In this document: positions 29,977-40,307 of the stretch, one piece after another
Position numbering within the stretch: the first letter of the stretch is position 1
How the letters are laid out: the number at the start of each line of letters is the position of its first letter
From: Microbacterium hydrocarbonoxydans
Lineage (GTDB): Bacteria; Actinomycetota; Actinomycetes; Actinomycetales; Microbacteriaceae
Assembly: GCF_904831005.1 (NCBI RefSeq)
Contig: NZ_LR882982.1
Location: forward strand, 992,001-1,056,000
DNA: 64,000 bases
Direction of reading: 5' to 3'
Notes under the pieces: generated by a model
Seen by the model: the letters and a program-made list of their open reading frames with translations, nothing else
What the model was told of the DNA's origin: nothing
Database searches by the model: none
Translations under genes and position numbers: made by a program

Positions 29977-31143
29977 ATGCGCATCTCCGCGAACCCCCTC
30001 CGAGGGCAGCAGTTCCCCGCTGTCCTGCTGCTCGTCGCGGCAGGACTCGGCCTGCTCCTGGCGAACCTGCCGTCGCACGATGTGCTCGCCGCCGTCCTCG
30101 ACTTCCACATCGCGGTCCCCGGCACGGTTCTCGACCTCTCGATCGAGCACTGGGTGTCCGACGGACTCCTCGCGGTGTTCTTCCTGGTCGTCGCGATCGA
30201 GCTGAGGCACGAGCTGACCCACGGCGAGCTGGATTCACCGAGCAAGGCCGTGCAGCCGGCGATCGCCGCCTCGGGTGGTGTGCTGGTGCCGATCGCCGTC
30301 TATCTGCTCATCGCCGGCGACTCGGCGACCGCCACCGGCTGGCCCATCCCGACAGCGACCGACATCGCCTTCGCGCTGGGCGTGCTGGCGATGTTCGGTC
30401 GAGGGCTCCCGTCGAACGTGCGCGTGTTCCTGCTCGCCCTGGCGATCCTCGACGACATCATCGGCATCATCTTCATCGCCGTGCTGTTCGCCCACGATGT
30501 GCAGTGGCTCTTCCTCGCGCTCGCCGTGGTCGCCGTCGTCGCCTTCTGGCTGCTCAGCCGACTGCTCCACTCCACGGGGCATCCGGCGATCGCCGTCGCG
30601 ATGATCGTGGTCGGTGTCGTGGCCTGGGGGCTCGTCGCCTCGTCCGGCATCCATGCCACGATCGCCGGGGTGATGCTCGGGCTCGTGATGGCGCCGGTTC
30701 CCGCGGCGCGCACGCGGCATGTGCTCGAGCCGACCGTGAACGGAGCGATCCTGCCGGTCTTCGCGTTCGTCGCCGCTTTCGTGGTGATCCCCGCGCTCGC
30801 CCCGTCACAGCTCTCGCCCGCCTTCTGGGGGATCGTCGTCGCACTGCCCGTCGGCAAGATCATCGGCATCTCGCTCTTCGGCTGGCTGGCGATGCGCATC
30901 CGTCCGAAGGGTTCCGCGCCGGCGCTGCCCTTCGCAGACATCTTCGCCGCCGGCGCACTCGGCGGGATCGGCTTCACCGTCTCGCTGCTGCTCGCGAACC
31001 TCGCCTTCGAGGGCGACGCGGGCACGCGCGATCAGGCGATCCTCGGTGTGCTGGTCGGTTCGCTCATCGCTCTCGTGCTCTCGGGGATCATCGTGTCGCT
31101 CCGCGCACGCACATATCGACGACTGAACGCCGTGGCCCCGTGA
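29977..31143 (+). CDS. nhaA: Na+/H+ antiporter NhaA
   Basis: Electrogenic antiporter exporting sodium in exchange for protons, about 388 residues with 11-12 membrane segments. The typical NhaA blocks are there: FFLVVAIELRHELTHGEL, IPTATDIAFALGVLAMFG, the ion-binding aspartate pair in LALAILDDIIGIIFIAV, and GGIGFTVSLLLANLAF. An upstream ATG at 29968 would add three residues. The stop overlaps the mazG start (GTGA). Confidence 0.95.
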   Translation: MRISANPLRGQQFPAVLLLVAAGLGLLLANLPSHDVLAAVLDFHIAVPGTVLDLSIEHWVSDGLLAVFFLVVAIELRHELTHGELDSPSKAVQPAIAASGGVLVPIAVYLLIAGDSATATGWPIPTATDIAFALGVLAMFGRGLPSNVRVFLLALAILDDIIGIIFIAVLFAHDVQWLFLALAVVAVVAFWLLSRLLHSTGHPAIAVAMIVVGVVAWGLVASSGIHATIAGVMLGLVMAPVPAARTRHVLEPTVNGAILPVFAFVAAFVVIPALAPSQLSPAFWGIVVALPVGKIIGISLFGWLAMRIRPKGSAPALPFADIFAAGALGGIGFTVSLLLANLAFEGDAGTRDQAILGVLVGSLIALVLSGIIVSLRARTYRRLNAVAP

Positions 31144-31811
31144 GCGAGCCGATTCATGACCCGTTGCGCGCGGCGGCCGAGACGATGCACGACGTGCGGG
31201 ATCGCTGCGTCTGGTCGCAGCAGATCACCCACCGCGACCTCGTGCCCTACCTGATCGAGGAGTCGCACGAGGTGATCGACGCCGTCGAGAACGGCACACG
31301 GGCTGATCTTCGTGAAGAGCTCGGGGATCTGCTCTGGCAGGTGCTGTTCCATGCGGCGATCGCCGCGCAGGATCCCGACGATCCCTTCGACATAGACGAT
31401 GTCGCCGAGACGCTCACCGAGAAGATGGTGCGGCGGCATCCGCACGTCTTCGCGGGCGAGACCGCGACGACGCCCGAGCAGGTCCTGGTGCACTGGAACG
31501 CCGCGAAAGCCGCGGAGAAGCGCACGAGACGCAGCGTGCTCGAGGGCATACCGCGAGGAATGCCGGCGCTCGCGCTCGCGCAGAAGATCGTCGGACGAGC
31601 AGAGGGAGCGGGCGTCCGCATCGCGGAGCCCGATGCCGGCGCGGCCGTCGCGGAACCCTCGGCGAGACCGTCCTCCGAGGCCGAGCTCGGCGACGCTCTG
31701 CTGCGCCTCGTGTCGGTCGCGCGGGCCGAGGGCTGGGATGCCGAACGCGCGCTGCGAGAACGACTCCGCGGGGTGGAGGCCGAGGTACTCGAGGCGGAAT
31801 CGGGGACCTGA
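31140..31811 (+). CDS. mazG: MazG family nucleoside triphosphate pyrophosphohydrolase
   Basis: House-cleaning enzyme that hydrolyses (often non-canonical) NTPs to NMP and pyrophosphate. The 223-residue protein carries the helical MazG core: CVWSQQITHRDLVPYLIEES with EExxE-type metal ligands in EESHEVIDAVE, and EELGDLLWQVLFHA. The C-terminal half is more degenerate than in the two-domain E. coli enzyme, with an Ala-rich linker, but WDAERALRERLRGVE is kept. GTG start overlaps the nhaA stop. Confidence 0.93.
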   Translation: MSEPIHDPLRAAAETMHDVRDRCVWSQQITHRDLVPYLIEESHEVIDAVENGTRADLREELGDLLWQVLFHAAIAAQDPDDPFDIDDVAETLTEKMVRRHPHVFAGETATTPEQVLVHWNAAKAAEKRTRRSVLEGIPRGMPALALAQKIVGRAEGAGVRIAEPDAGAAVAEPSARPSSEAELGDALLRLVSVARAEGWDAERALRERLRGVEAEVLEAESGT

Positions 31812-31849
31812 GGCCACGGCCTGCCCCGTCGACCTGGAAGGATGGGAGC

Positions 31850-33127
31850 GTGGCTACTGTGAACCCGCCGCGCGGAATGCGCGACATCCTCCCCGCCGAC
31901 AAGGCCCGCCGCGAGCGCGTCCTCTCTGTGATCCGTGATCGCTACCGGTCGCACGGCTTCGACGAGATCGAGACTCCCGCGCTCGAGGAGTACTCGCGAC
32001 TGCACGCCGGAATCGGCGGCGACAACGAGAAGCTCGCGTACAACGTGCTGCGGCGCGGGCTCGACGCCGAGGCGATCCGCGAGGCGGCAGGCGACCAGGG
32101 CGCTCTCGCCGATCTGGGTCTGAGATACGACCTCACCGTTCCGCTCGCACGTTTCTACGCGAGCAACCGCGGTCAGCTGCCCGGTGTCTTCCGCGCGATC
32201 CAGATCGGCCCGGTCTGGCGCGCCGAACGTCCGCAGAAGGGGCGCTACCGCCAGTTCGTGCAGTGCGACATCGACATCATCGGCGACGACTCCTCACGAG
32301 CCGAGGCCGAGCTCATGGTCGCCTCTCTCGACGCCGTCGATGCACTGGGCCTCGACGGAGCGACCGTGCGCATCAACGATCGTCGGGCGTTGGAATGGAT
32401 GCTCGACAGCTTCGGGTTCACGGGTGAGGAGCGCCCCGGTGTGCTCATCACGATCGACAAGCTCGACAAGATCGGCACCGACGGCGTCGTCGCCGAACTG
32501 CGCGAGCGCGGGTCGGCGCCATCGGCCGTCGACGCGTTCGAGGCCTTCCTCGTCCGCCCGCAGACCATGGAGTACAACCCCTTCGGCGAGCGCCAGATCC
32601 GCAAGGCGCTTCCCGACGACGCCCCTGACGAGATCGTCGGACACCTCGTCGCGATCGGCGAGGCCGTCGCCGCAGGGCGAGGGGCGACCGACATCCCGCT
32701 GGTCTTCGACCCGTTCCTCGTGCGCGGCATGGGGTACTACACGGGCACGATCTTCGAGCTCGCGCACCCCTCGGTTCCCTACTCGCTCGGCGGCGGTGGG
32801 CGCTATGACGGCATGATCGGACGCTTCCTCGGTCAGCAGGTCCCGGCCGTCGGGTTCTCGCTCGGGTTCGAGAGGCTCGTCGATCTCGTCACGACGGGAG
32901 CGGATGGCGGCGAACGCGCCGTCGTGCTCATCCACGACGCCGACGTACCGGTCGACGAGCTCGTCCGGCACAAGGCCGGCCTCGTGGGATCAGGGGCGAG
33001 AGTGCGACTGGAGCGGCGTACCAAGAACATGAAAGCCCTGCTCGAGCGCTCAGCGGCAGACGGGTACACCGAGTTCGCGACCGTCTCGGCGGGCACTTCC
33101 GAGCTGGAGCTCAAGCCCCTGTCCTGA
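31850..33127 (+). CDS. hisS: Histidyl-tRNA synthetase
   Basis: Class II aminoacyl-tRNA synthetase charging tRNA-His. The 425-residue protein has motif 1 around HGFDEIETPALEEYS, motif 2 as FRAIQIGPVWRAERPQKGRY, the His signatures LVRGMGYYTGTIFELA and GGGGRYDGMIGRFLG, and a C-terminal anticodon-binding domain. GTG start (31850) has GGAAGGATGGGAG in front. The insertion in the catalytic domain fits the actinobacterial form. Confidence 0.97.
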   Translation: MATVNPPRGMRDILPADKARRERVLSVIRDRYRSHGFDEIETPALEEYSRLHAGIGGDNEKLAYNVLRRGLDAEAIREAAGDQGALADLGLRYDLTVPLARFYASNRGQLPGVFRAIQIGPVWRAERPQKGRYRQFVQCDIDIIGDDSSRAEAELMVASLDAVDALGLDGATVRINDRRALEWMLDSFGFTGEERPGVLITIDKLDKIGTDGVVAELRERGSAPSAVDAFEAFLVRPQTMEYNPFGERQIRKALPDDAPDEIVGHLVAIGEAVAAGRGATDIPLVFDPFLVRGMGYYTGTIFELAHPSVPYSLGGGGRYDGMIGRFLGQQVPAVGFSLGFERLVDLVTTGADGGERAVVLIHDADVPVDELVRHKAGLVGSGARVRLERRTKNMKALLERSAADGYTEFATVSAGTSELELKPLS

Positions 33128-33180
33128 GCTCGGCGGATGCCGTTCACTCGGCGTTCACGCCGTTCCGGTCGAATCGGATC

Positions 33181-34014
33181 ATGAGCCGACCGCCGTTCGT
33201 CGCCGTCGCGGTGACCGGCGCTGCCGCGGCGGTGGCCGTCGCCGCGATCCGCCTCGTCCTCATCCGTCAGGCAGCGATCGCGCGCCGACGCATCGGCAAG
33301 CCGCTCGGTGAGGAGTCGATCGACGCCGACCGGGTCTGGCGTCGATCGCTCGACGGCCAGCCGATCGACCTGCTGGTACTCGGAGACTCGCTGGCGGCCG
33401 GCCTCGGCGCCGAGCGGCGCAAGGAGACGCTGGGCGGTCGGCTCGCCAAGGGCATGGCGCGACGGATGCGACGACCGGTCCATCTGCGCACCGCCGCGGT
33501 CGTCGGATCCGAATCGCCCGACCTCGCCGCCCAGCTCGCAGCGCTCCCCGAGCACTACACGCCGCACGTCGCCGTGATCGTCGTCGGAGGCAACGACGTG
33601 ACGCACCGCATCCCGGTCGCCGTCTCGATGCAGCACCTGCGGGAGACCGTCCGATGGCTCCGCAGCCGTGGCGCGGAGGTGGTGGTGGGCACGTGTCCCG
33701 ATCTCGGCGCACTCCGGCCGGTACCGCAGCCGCTGCGGCGCCTGATGTCGAGCATGTCGCGTCGTCTTGCCCGGGTGCAGACCGAGACGGCCCGTGCCGA
33801 GGGGGCGCATCCTGTCGATCTGCGTCGAGCCGTCGGCCCCATGTTCTTCGACGATCCTGATGCGATGTTCAGCCTCGACCGCTTCCATCCGAGTCCGCTC
33901 GGCTATCGGCGCACCGCCGAGGCGCTGCTGCCGGCCGCGTGTCTGGCGGCCGAGACCTCGCTCCGCTCGCGCCGACCTGATCAGCGCGCGAGCCGCAGCC
34001 GGACCATCCGGTAG
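33181..34014 (+). CDS. SGNH/GDSL-type hydrolase with N-terminal membrane anchor
   Basis: Probable esterase or lipase of 277 residues. A hydrophobic N-terminus (VAVTGAAAAVAVAAIRLVLI) suggests a signal anchor. The catalytic blocks are VLGDSLAAGLGAE (Ser), VGGNDVTHRIP (Gly-Asn-Asp) and SLDRFHPSPLGYRRTAE (Asp-His), as in mycobacterial GDSL proteins. The substrate may be a cell-envelope ester, which is inference. Its 3' end overlaps the convergent APC permease by 34 nt. Confidence 0.88.
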   Translation: MSRPPFVAVAVTGAAAAVAVAAIRLVLIRQAAIARRRIGKPLGEESIDADRVWRRSLDGQPIDLLVLGDSLAAGLGAERRKETLGGRLAKGMARRMRRPVHLRTAAVVGSESPDLAAQLAALPEHYTPHVAVIVVGGNDVTHRIPVAVSMQHLRETVRWLRSRGAEVVVGTCPDLGALRPVPQPLRRLMSSMSRRLARVQTETARAEGAHPVDLRRAVGPMFFDDPDAMFSLDRFHPSPLGYRRTAEALLPAACLAAETSLRSRRPDQRASRSRTIR

Positions 34015-35207
34015 AGCACTCCGACCAGCACGACCGCGGTCCCGATCACCGAGGCCAGCACCGGCAGCGTGTTCACCAGCAGAAGGCAGCCGAGTGCACC
34101 GACCACCTGCAGTGCCCGCGGATATCGGCGAGTGGCAGCGGACTGTCGGAATGCCGCCGCATTCGCGATGAGGTAATACAGCAGCACGCCGAAGGACGAG
34201 AAGCCGATCGCCTCCCGCAGATCGGCGACGAGCACGATCACCACGATGATGATCGCGATCGTGATCTCGGCACGTCGGGGGACCTGCCGCAGTCTGTCGA
34301 CCTTCGCGAGCCAGGGCGGCAGATCATGCTCGCGGGCCATCGCGAGCGTCGTGCGACCGATGCCGGTGAGGAGCGCGAGCAGCGCCCCCAGTGAGGCCGC
34401 GGCGGCGGTGATGCGGACGATCGGAATGAGGGCGGTCCATCCGGTGACGGCGACGACATCGGCCAGCGGGGCCTCGCTCGTCGCCGCGTCGCCGCCGAGC
34501 ACGACGACCACGGTGATCCCGACGAGCGCGTAGACGACGACCGTCCCGCCGAGTGCGAGAGCGATCGCGCGCGGGATCGTGCGCGCCGGATCGACGACCT
34601 CTTCGCCCATCGTCGCGATGCGCGCATATCCCGCGAAAGCGAAGAAGAGCAGGCCCGCACCCTGCAGCACGCCGTAGGCGGTGGCATCCGGAAGGGGAGC
34701 GGGGGCCGCCGACGAGGAACCGCCGAGTCCGACCGAGACCACGACGGCGAGTCCGAGCAGCGAGCACACGACGAGCACTCGGGTGACGAGCGCGGTTCGC
34801 GTGACCCCGAAGCAGTTGACGACCGCGAGGGCGACGGCCGCGGCCGCCGCGGTCGGTGTCTGCCAGCCCTCCGGTGCCGCATAGGCGGCGAAGGTCATCG
34901 CCATCGCGGCGCAGCTCGCGATCTTGCCGATCACGAAACTCCACCCGGCGATGAACCCCCACCAGGGGCCGATCTCGGCACGGGCGTAGGCGTAGGTGCC
35001 CCCGGCGACAGGATGTGCAGCGGCCAGCTGGGCCGATGCCGTCGCGTTGCAGTACGCGACGATCGCGGCGATCACGAGGGCGATCAGCACGCCGCTGCCG
35101 GCGACTCCCATGGCCGGTGCCCAGACCGCGAACACGCCGGCGCCGATCATCGACCCGAGGCCTATGGCGACGGCGTCGACGAGAGTCAGACGGCGGGCGA
35201 GGGGCAT
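33981..35207 (-). CDS. APC family amino acid permease
   Basis: Amino acid or amine transporter, about 408 residues and 11-12 membrane segments, opening with LTLVDAVAIGLGSMIGAGVFAVW, the typical APC first helix. FAFAGYARIATMGEEVVDPARTIPRAI matches the sixth-helix region of the family. ATG 35207 (MPLARRL) is preferred; a further-upstream frame is open but lacks family signal. Substrate unknown. Not operonic with the DUF4442 gene upstream, 50 nt away on the same strand, although co-transcription is possible. Confidence 0.9.
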   Translation of the reverse strand: MPLARRLTLVDAVAIGLGSMIGAGVFAVWAPAMGVAGSGVLIALVIAAIVAYCNATASAQLAAAHPVAGGTYAYARAEIGPWWGFIAGWSFVIGKIASCAAMAMTFAAYAAPEGWQTPTAAAAAVALAVVNCFGVTRTALVTRVLVVCSLLGLAVVVSVGLGGSSSAAPAPLPDATAYGVLQGAGLLFFAFAGYARIATMGEEVVDPARTIPRAIALALGGTVVVYALVGITVVVVLGGDAATSEAPLADVVAVTGWTALIPIVRITAAAASLGALLALLTGIGRTTLAMAREHDLPPWLAKVDRLRQVPRRAEITIAIIIVVIVLVADLREAIGFSSFGVLLYYLIANAAAFRQSAATRRYPRALQVVGALGCLLLVNTLPVLASVIGTAVVLVGVLYRMVRLRLAR

Positions 35208-35257
35208 CCCGTCATCGTGCCACGACCGGGTGAACAGCCGGTATCGAGGGTTCCCCG

Positions 35258-35728
35258 TCAGCCTCGGGCAGCGGTGACGCGCTGCTTCTCGCGGATGTAC
35301 ACCTGTCGGCGAACCCTGGCGACCACGTCTCCGTCGCGGTCGGTGATCACGGTCTCGAACCACTCGAGCACCTTCGCGCCGCCGTGCGCCCGCTCGCGGA
35401 TCTCCTCGGCCCGCTCGCGGCTGACCTCGAAGTCGGCGGTCAGCACCCCGCGGCCCGGCTTGACGAACTCGATCTCACCCCGTGTGTCCCAGACGACATA
35501 GTCGCGTCCCAGCTGATGCATCACGAGCATGAAGAAGTACGGGTCGGTCATCGCCGACATCGAGCCGCCGAATGCGGTCTTCACATAGTTGCGGGTGAAG
35601 ACGTTCACGTGCAGCTCGACGGTGGCGTGGGTCCAGTCCTCGCTGAAGCGGCGGATGCGGATCCCGCTGAACAGATTCGGGATCCACAGGCTCATGCCGG
35701 TGGCGAGGCGACGGGGAGTGATGCGCAT
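35258..35728 (-). CDS. DUF4442 domain protein (hotdog thioesterase-like)
   Basis: A 156-residue protein of the DUF4442 family, related to PaaI-type hotdog thioesterases. The core HVNVFTRNYVKTAFGGSMSAMTDPYFFMLV fits the central helix and substrate-binding loop of a hotdog fold. Catalytic activity is not established for this group. The gene is divergent from the GntR-type regulator. Confidence 0.85.
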   Translation of the reverse strand: MRITPRRLATGMSLWIPNLFSGIRIRRFSEDWTHATVELHVNVFTRNYVKTAFGGSMSAMTDPYFFMLVMHQLGRDYVVWDTRGEIEFVKPGRGVLTADFEVSRERAEEIRERAHGGAKVLEWFETVITDRDGDVVARVRRQVYIREKQRVTAARG

Positions 35729-35791
35729 GAGGTCAGTGTGGACGACGCCCTGATTCGCACAAAGCTCGCTGGAGGGTTCCGACAGTTGTTA

Positions 35792-35808
35792 TAGTTTGTG
35801 TAGAACTA
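35792..35808 (+). promoter_or_regulatory. Inverted repeat, possible operator of the GntR-type regulator
   Basis: TAGTT (35792-35796) and AACTA (35804-35808) form a dyad with a 7-nt centre, overlapping a good -10 candidate TATAGT (35790-35795), 20 nt before the regulator start. This position is typical of autorepression by YtrA-type GntR proteins. Confidence 0.45.
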
Positions 35809-35827
35809 CTAGAAGATTGGAGGCGGG

Positions 35828-36178
35828 ATGCTGATTCGCATCGACCCCGACAGCGCTCGTCCGCTCTTCGACCAGGTGGCGGCATCCGTCAGATCGGATG
35901 TGCTGGCCGGCCGTCTCGCGCCCGGTGACCGGCTGCCGTCCGCGCGCGAACTCGCCGAGGCGCTCGAGATCAACCTGCACACCGTGCTGCGTGCCTACCA
36001 GCAGCTGCGGGACGAGGGTCTGATCGATCTGCGTCGAGGCAGGGGAGCGGTCGTTTCCGCCGCCGCCTCTCCTCTCGCCGAGCTCTCGCATGACATCGCC
36101 GCGCTCGTCGCCCGTGCGGCGTCGCTCGGACTCTCTTCCTCGACCCTGGCCGCCCTCATCAAGGAGACCGACGCATGA
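35828..36178 (+). CDS. GntR family transcriptional regulator, YtrA type
   Basis: Small regulator of 116 residues: a GntR winged helix (PLFDQVAASVRSDVLAGRLAP, LPSARELAEALEINLHTVLRAYQQLRDEGLIDLRRGRGAVV) with only a short helical tail, the YtrA subgroup layout. YtrA-type regulators usually control an adjacent membrane or ABC operon. The stop overlaps the next start by 4 nt (ATGA), so it heads an operon with a DUF1648 membrane protein and a CPBP protease. Ribosome site GGAGGCGGG. Confidence 0.93.
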   Translation: MLIRIDPDSARPLFDQVAASVRSDVLAGRLAPGDRLPSARELAEALEINLHTVLRAYQQLRDEGLIDLRRGRGAVVSAAASPLAELSHDIAALVARAASLGLSSSTLAALIKETDA

Positions 36179-37194
36179 CCCCCGAGATCCGCCGCGCCCG
36201 CACCGCCTTCTGGTGGGTCGGGGTGATCCTCCCCACTGCGATGGTCACGCTCGCCGCCATCATCGTCCTCGCATGGCTGCCGGAACTCCCCGATCCCGCC
36301 GCGATCCACTGGGGCCTCGACGGGGCCGACGGCTTCGGTCCGCCGTGGACGCCGCTGGTGACGCTGATCGGCCTCGGCGGAGGGACCATCGCGCTGTTCG
36401 CGATCATCGCCCTCTTCTCCCATCGTCTGCCCCGGCGAGGCGCAGGAGCGACGATGCCCGAGCCGCAGTGGTCGACGACCGCGCGCCTGCTCGGGGCGGC
36501 GAGCCTCGCGATGGCGGGCATGATGTCGATGCTCGCGATCGCCACGACGGCCTCTCAGCGAGGGCTCTCCGACGCGACAGAGGCAGCCGACATCACCCCG
36601 TGGATTCCCGCCTTCTTCGCGGTCGCGGCGGGTCTCGCCGTGGCCGGATGGTTCCTCCAGCCGAAGGTGCCGTTCGACTCGCCCGCAGCAGAGGGTGCAG
36701 CGGCACCGCTGCCTCTCGCCGACCACGAGCGCGCCGTGTGGATGAAGACCGTCACCGTGGCCCGCAGCGGTCAGGTGGTGCTCGGGATCGGTGTCTTCAT
36801 CACCGTCGCCATGAGCGTGCTGCTTCTCGCCAGGGGCATCGCCGCCGGGTGGATGGTGGCGGGCATCACGGTGATCCTCATCGTCCTCGTGGCGACCGGC
36901 CTGTCGTTCCGGGTCCGGGCGAGCGCAGCGGGCCTTCGAGTGCGCTCCGTCGCCGGATGGCCCCGGCTCGAGATCGCCGCTCACGACATCGCCAGCGCTC
37001 GTGCGGTGCAGGTCAACCCGTTCGCCGAGTTCGGAGGCTGGGGCTATCGCGTCGGCGCGGACGGGCGGCGCGGATTCGTCCTGCGCACCGGCGAGGCGGT
37101 CGAAGTCACCCGTACCGACGGTCGCGTGTTCGTCGTCACGGTCGACGACGCGACCACCGCGGCATCCGTCCTCGCTGCCGCGGCATCGCGATGA
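36175..37194 (+). CDS. DUF1648 domain membrane protein
   Basis: Integral membrane protein of 339 residues. The N-terminal DUF1648 region has ILAWLPELPDPAAIHWGLDGADGFG between two membrane helices; at least four further helices follow, and a C-terminal soluble part (GLRVRSVAGWPRLEIAAHDIASARAV to VFVVTVDDATTAASVLAA) resembles a PH-like domain. Often found with YtrA/GntR-type regulators. Function unknown. Confidence 0.88.
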   Translation: MTPEIRRARTAFWWVGVILPTAMVTLAAIIVLAWLPELPDPAAIHWGLDGADGFGPPWTPLVTLIGLGGGTIALFAIIALFSHRLPRRGAGATMPEPQWSTTARLLGAASLAMAGMMSMLAIATTASQRGLSDATEAADITPWIPAFFAVAAGLAVAGWFLQPKVPFDSPAAEGAAAPLPLADHERAVWMKTVTVARSGQVVLGIGVFITVAMSVLLLARGIAAGWMVAGITVILIVLVATGLSFRVRASAAGLRVRSVAGWPRLEIAAHDIASARAVQVNPFAEFGGWGYRVGADGRRGFVLRTGEAVEVTRTDGRVFVVTVDDATTAASVLAAAASR

Positions 37195-37231
37195 CCGCTC
37201 ACCACGTCGTGACCGAACAAGGAGAGACCCC

Positions 37232-38182
37232 ATGACCCGCATCAGAGCAGCATCCGTCGTCGTCTTCGTCGCACTGGCCTGCGGACTCGCGTGGCTGGTC
37301 GCCCTGCCGCTGTGGCTGGGCGACGGCCTGGCCGAGCCGAGCAGCTGGTTCCTGCTGCCCGTGATGATGCTGACCCCCGCGCTCGCCGCGCTCGTGGTCA
37401 CCTTCACGCTCCGTGTGCCCGCGCCCGGAGAGCGGCTGTGTTTTCTGGGCATCTGGCCGCTGCGCCCCGCCAGGCGTGTCATCTGGCTGATGGTCGCAGG
37501 CTGGCTCGTCCCGCCGCTTCTCGTCGCCCTGGGCATCGCGGTCGCGGGAGCCCTCGGGTGGGTGCGGCTCGACCCGACCTTCGCGGCACTCGCCGCCGAG
37601 ATGGCGAAGGCGCTGCCCGCCGGCGTACCGATGCCCCCGATCGAGATCGTCGTGATGTCGCAGATCGCGATGATCCCCCTCGGAGCTCTCTTCAACAGCG
37701 TGCTGGCGTTCGGAGAAGAGCTCGGATGGCGCGGGTGGCTCGTTCCGGCTCTACGCCCACTGGGCACGTGGCCCACGCTTCTCCTCAGCGGCGCGATCTG
37801 GGGCGTGTGGCACAGCCCGCTCATCCTGCTGGGCTACAACTTCGGGCGCACCGACGTCACCGGCGTGCTGTTCATGATCGGCGGGTGCATGGCGTGGGGA
37901 GTGCTGCTGGGCTGGCTGCGTCTGCGTTCCGCATCGGTCTGGCCGGCCGTGCTCGCGCATGGCTCGCTGAACGCGGCAGCCGGACTGATCCTCATCTTCG
38001 CCGCGACGCAGCCCGATCTCGCGCTCGCCGGCCCCCTCGGCGTCGCGGGATGGATCGTCGCTGCGGCGGTGATCGCGGTGCTGGCTGTCTGCGGTCAGTT
38101 CCGACGTCAGCCCGAGCTCGCCGGCGCGCCAGGGCGTCTGCTCTCGGCTCCCCGATCCGGGCGGGGTCCGCAAGCCTCTTGA
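37232..38182 (+). CDS. CPBP family intramembrane metalloprotease
   Basis: Polytopic membrane protein of 316 residues with the Abi/CPBP motifs: FGEELGWRGWLVPAL (EExxxR, metal-binding glutamates), GAIWGVWHSPLILLGY (FxxxH) and VLAHGSLNAAAGL (HxxxN/B). Members cleave membrane-bound substrates or act in bacteriocin self-immunity. ATG 37232 follows GGAGAG. It is probably the third gene of the GntR operon, 37 nt after the DUF1648 gene. Confidence 0.92.
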   Translation: MTRIRAASVVVFVALACGLAWLVALPLWLGDGLAEPSSWFLLPVMMLTPALAALVVTFTLRVPAPGERLCFLGIWPLRPARRVIWLMVAGWLVPPLLVALGIAVAGALGWVRLDPTFAALAAEMAKALPAGVPMPPIEIVVMSQIAMIPLGALFNSVLAFGEELGWRGWLVPALRPLGTWPTLLLSGAIWGVWHSPLILLGYNFGRTDVTGVLFMIGGCMAWGVLLGWLRLRSASVWPAVLAHGSLNAAAGLILIFAATQPDLALAGPLGVAGWIVAAAVIAVLAVCGQFRRQPELAGAPGRLLSAPRSGRGPQAS

Positions 38183-38213
38183 CGCTCCTGAGGCTCAGCG
38201 CTTTGCTGAGGGC

Positions 38214-38873
38214 ATGGAATCCACTCCCGCCGCCTGGTCCGATGCCGACGTCTATCTCGCCGACCTCCTCGTGGGTCATGATCCGCAGCTCGAGGCGGCG
38301 CTGTCGGCCCAGCGCGACGCGGGGCTCCCTGAGATCGAGGTCGCACCGGTCGGCGGCAAGTTCCTCCACCTGCTCGCGCGCATCAGCGGCGCCCGTCGCG
38401 TGCTGGAGATCGGCACACTGGGTGGATACTCCACGATCTGGCTCGCACGAGCGGTGGGGCCCGAGGGGCGCGTCGTCACCGTCGAGGCCGAAGCCGACAA
38501 CGCCGCGGTCGCCCGCGCCAGCATCGACGCCGCGGGGGTCGGAGAGCGCGTCGACATCCGTATCGGCCGAGGAGCCGACGTGCTGCCCTCCCTGGTCGGC
38601 GGCTTCGACCTGGTCTTCATCGATGCCGACAAGGAGTCGAACACGGTCTATCTCGACTGGGCTGCCAGGCTGGGCCATCCCGGCACCGTGATCGTGCTCG
38701 ACAACATCGGGCGCGACGGCGAGATCGTCCGAGACGACGCGACCGACCCCAAGGTGATCGGCACCAGAGACGCGCTGCAGATGCTGAGCCGCGATCCGCG
38801 CTTCGACGCGACCGCGCTGCAGACCGTGGGAGTCAAGGGCTGGGACGGCGTCGCGCTCGCGGTCGTCGTCTGA
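38214..38873 (+). CDS. Class I SAM-dependent O-methyltransferase
   Basis: A 219-residue protein of the catechol/caffeoyl-CoA O-methyltransferase type (Methyltransf_3). The SAM-binding loop is RVLEIGTLGGYSTIWLARA, with a second acidic motif VVTVEAEADNAAVAR and the metal-binding VFIDADKESNTVYLDWA and VIVLDNIGRDGE. Substrate unknown. It lies 31 nt after the CPBP gene on the same strand. Confidence 0.92.
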   Translation: MESTPAAWSDADVYLADLLVGHDPQLEAALSAQRDAGLPEIEVAPVGGKFLHLLARISGARRVLEIGTLGGYSTIWLARAVGPEGRVVTVEAEADNAAVARASIDAAGVGERVDIRIGRGADVLPSLVGGFDLVFIDADKESNTVYLDWAARLGHPGTVIVLDNIGRDGEIVRDDATDPKVIGTRDALQMLSRDPRFDATALQTVGVKGWDGVALAVVV

Positions 38874-38912
38874 CCCTCGGACGCCGACCCGGGAGCCGAT
38901 GAGCGGGCGGGC

Positions 38913-38918
38913 TAGACT
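38913..38918 (+). promoter_or_regulatory. Possible -10 element of the eno promoter
   Basis: TAGACT lies 55 nt before the eno start, followed by a leader with the ribosome site AAGGAG. No clear -35 is visible, so this is tentative. Confidence 0.35.
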
Positions 38919-38958
38919 GGGGCGCGGATCGACGACGCTCCACACACCTTTTCTCTGA

Positions 38959-40254
<1,296 letters not shown>

Positions 40255-40307
40255 ACCCAGCTGAGACAGACAGAAGCCGCCTGAGCGGCACGTACGGAGG
40301 AGGAGCC

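Noticed and set aside
40276..40289. Terminator after eno
   Set aside because: Only a 5-bp stem (GCCGC/GCGGC) with a 4-nt loop, too weak to call.
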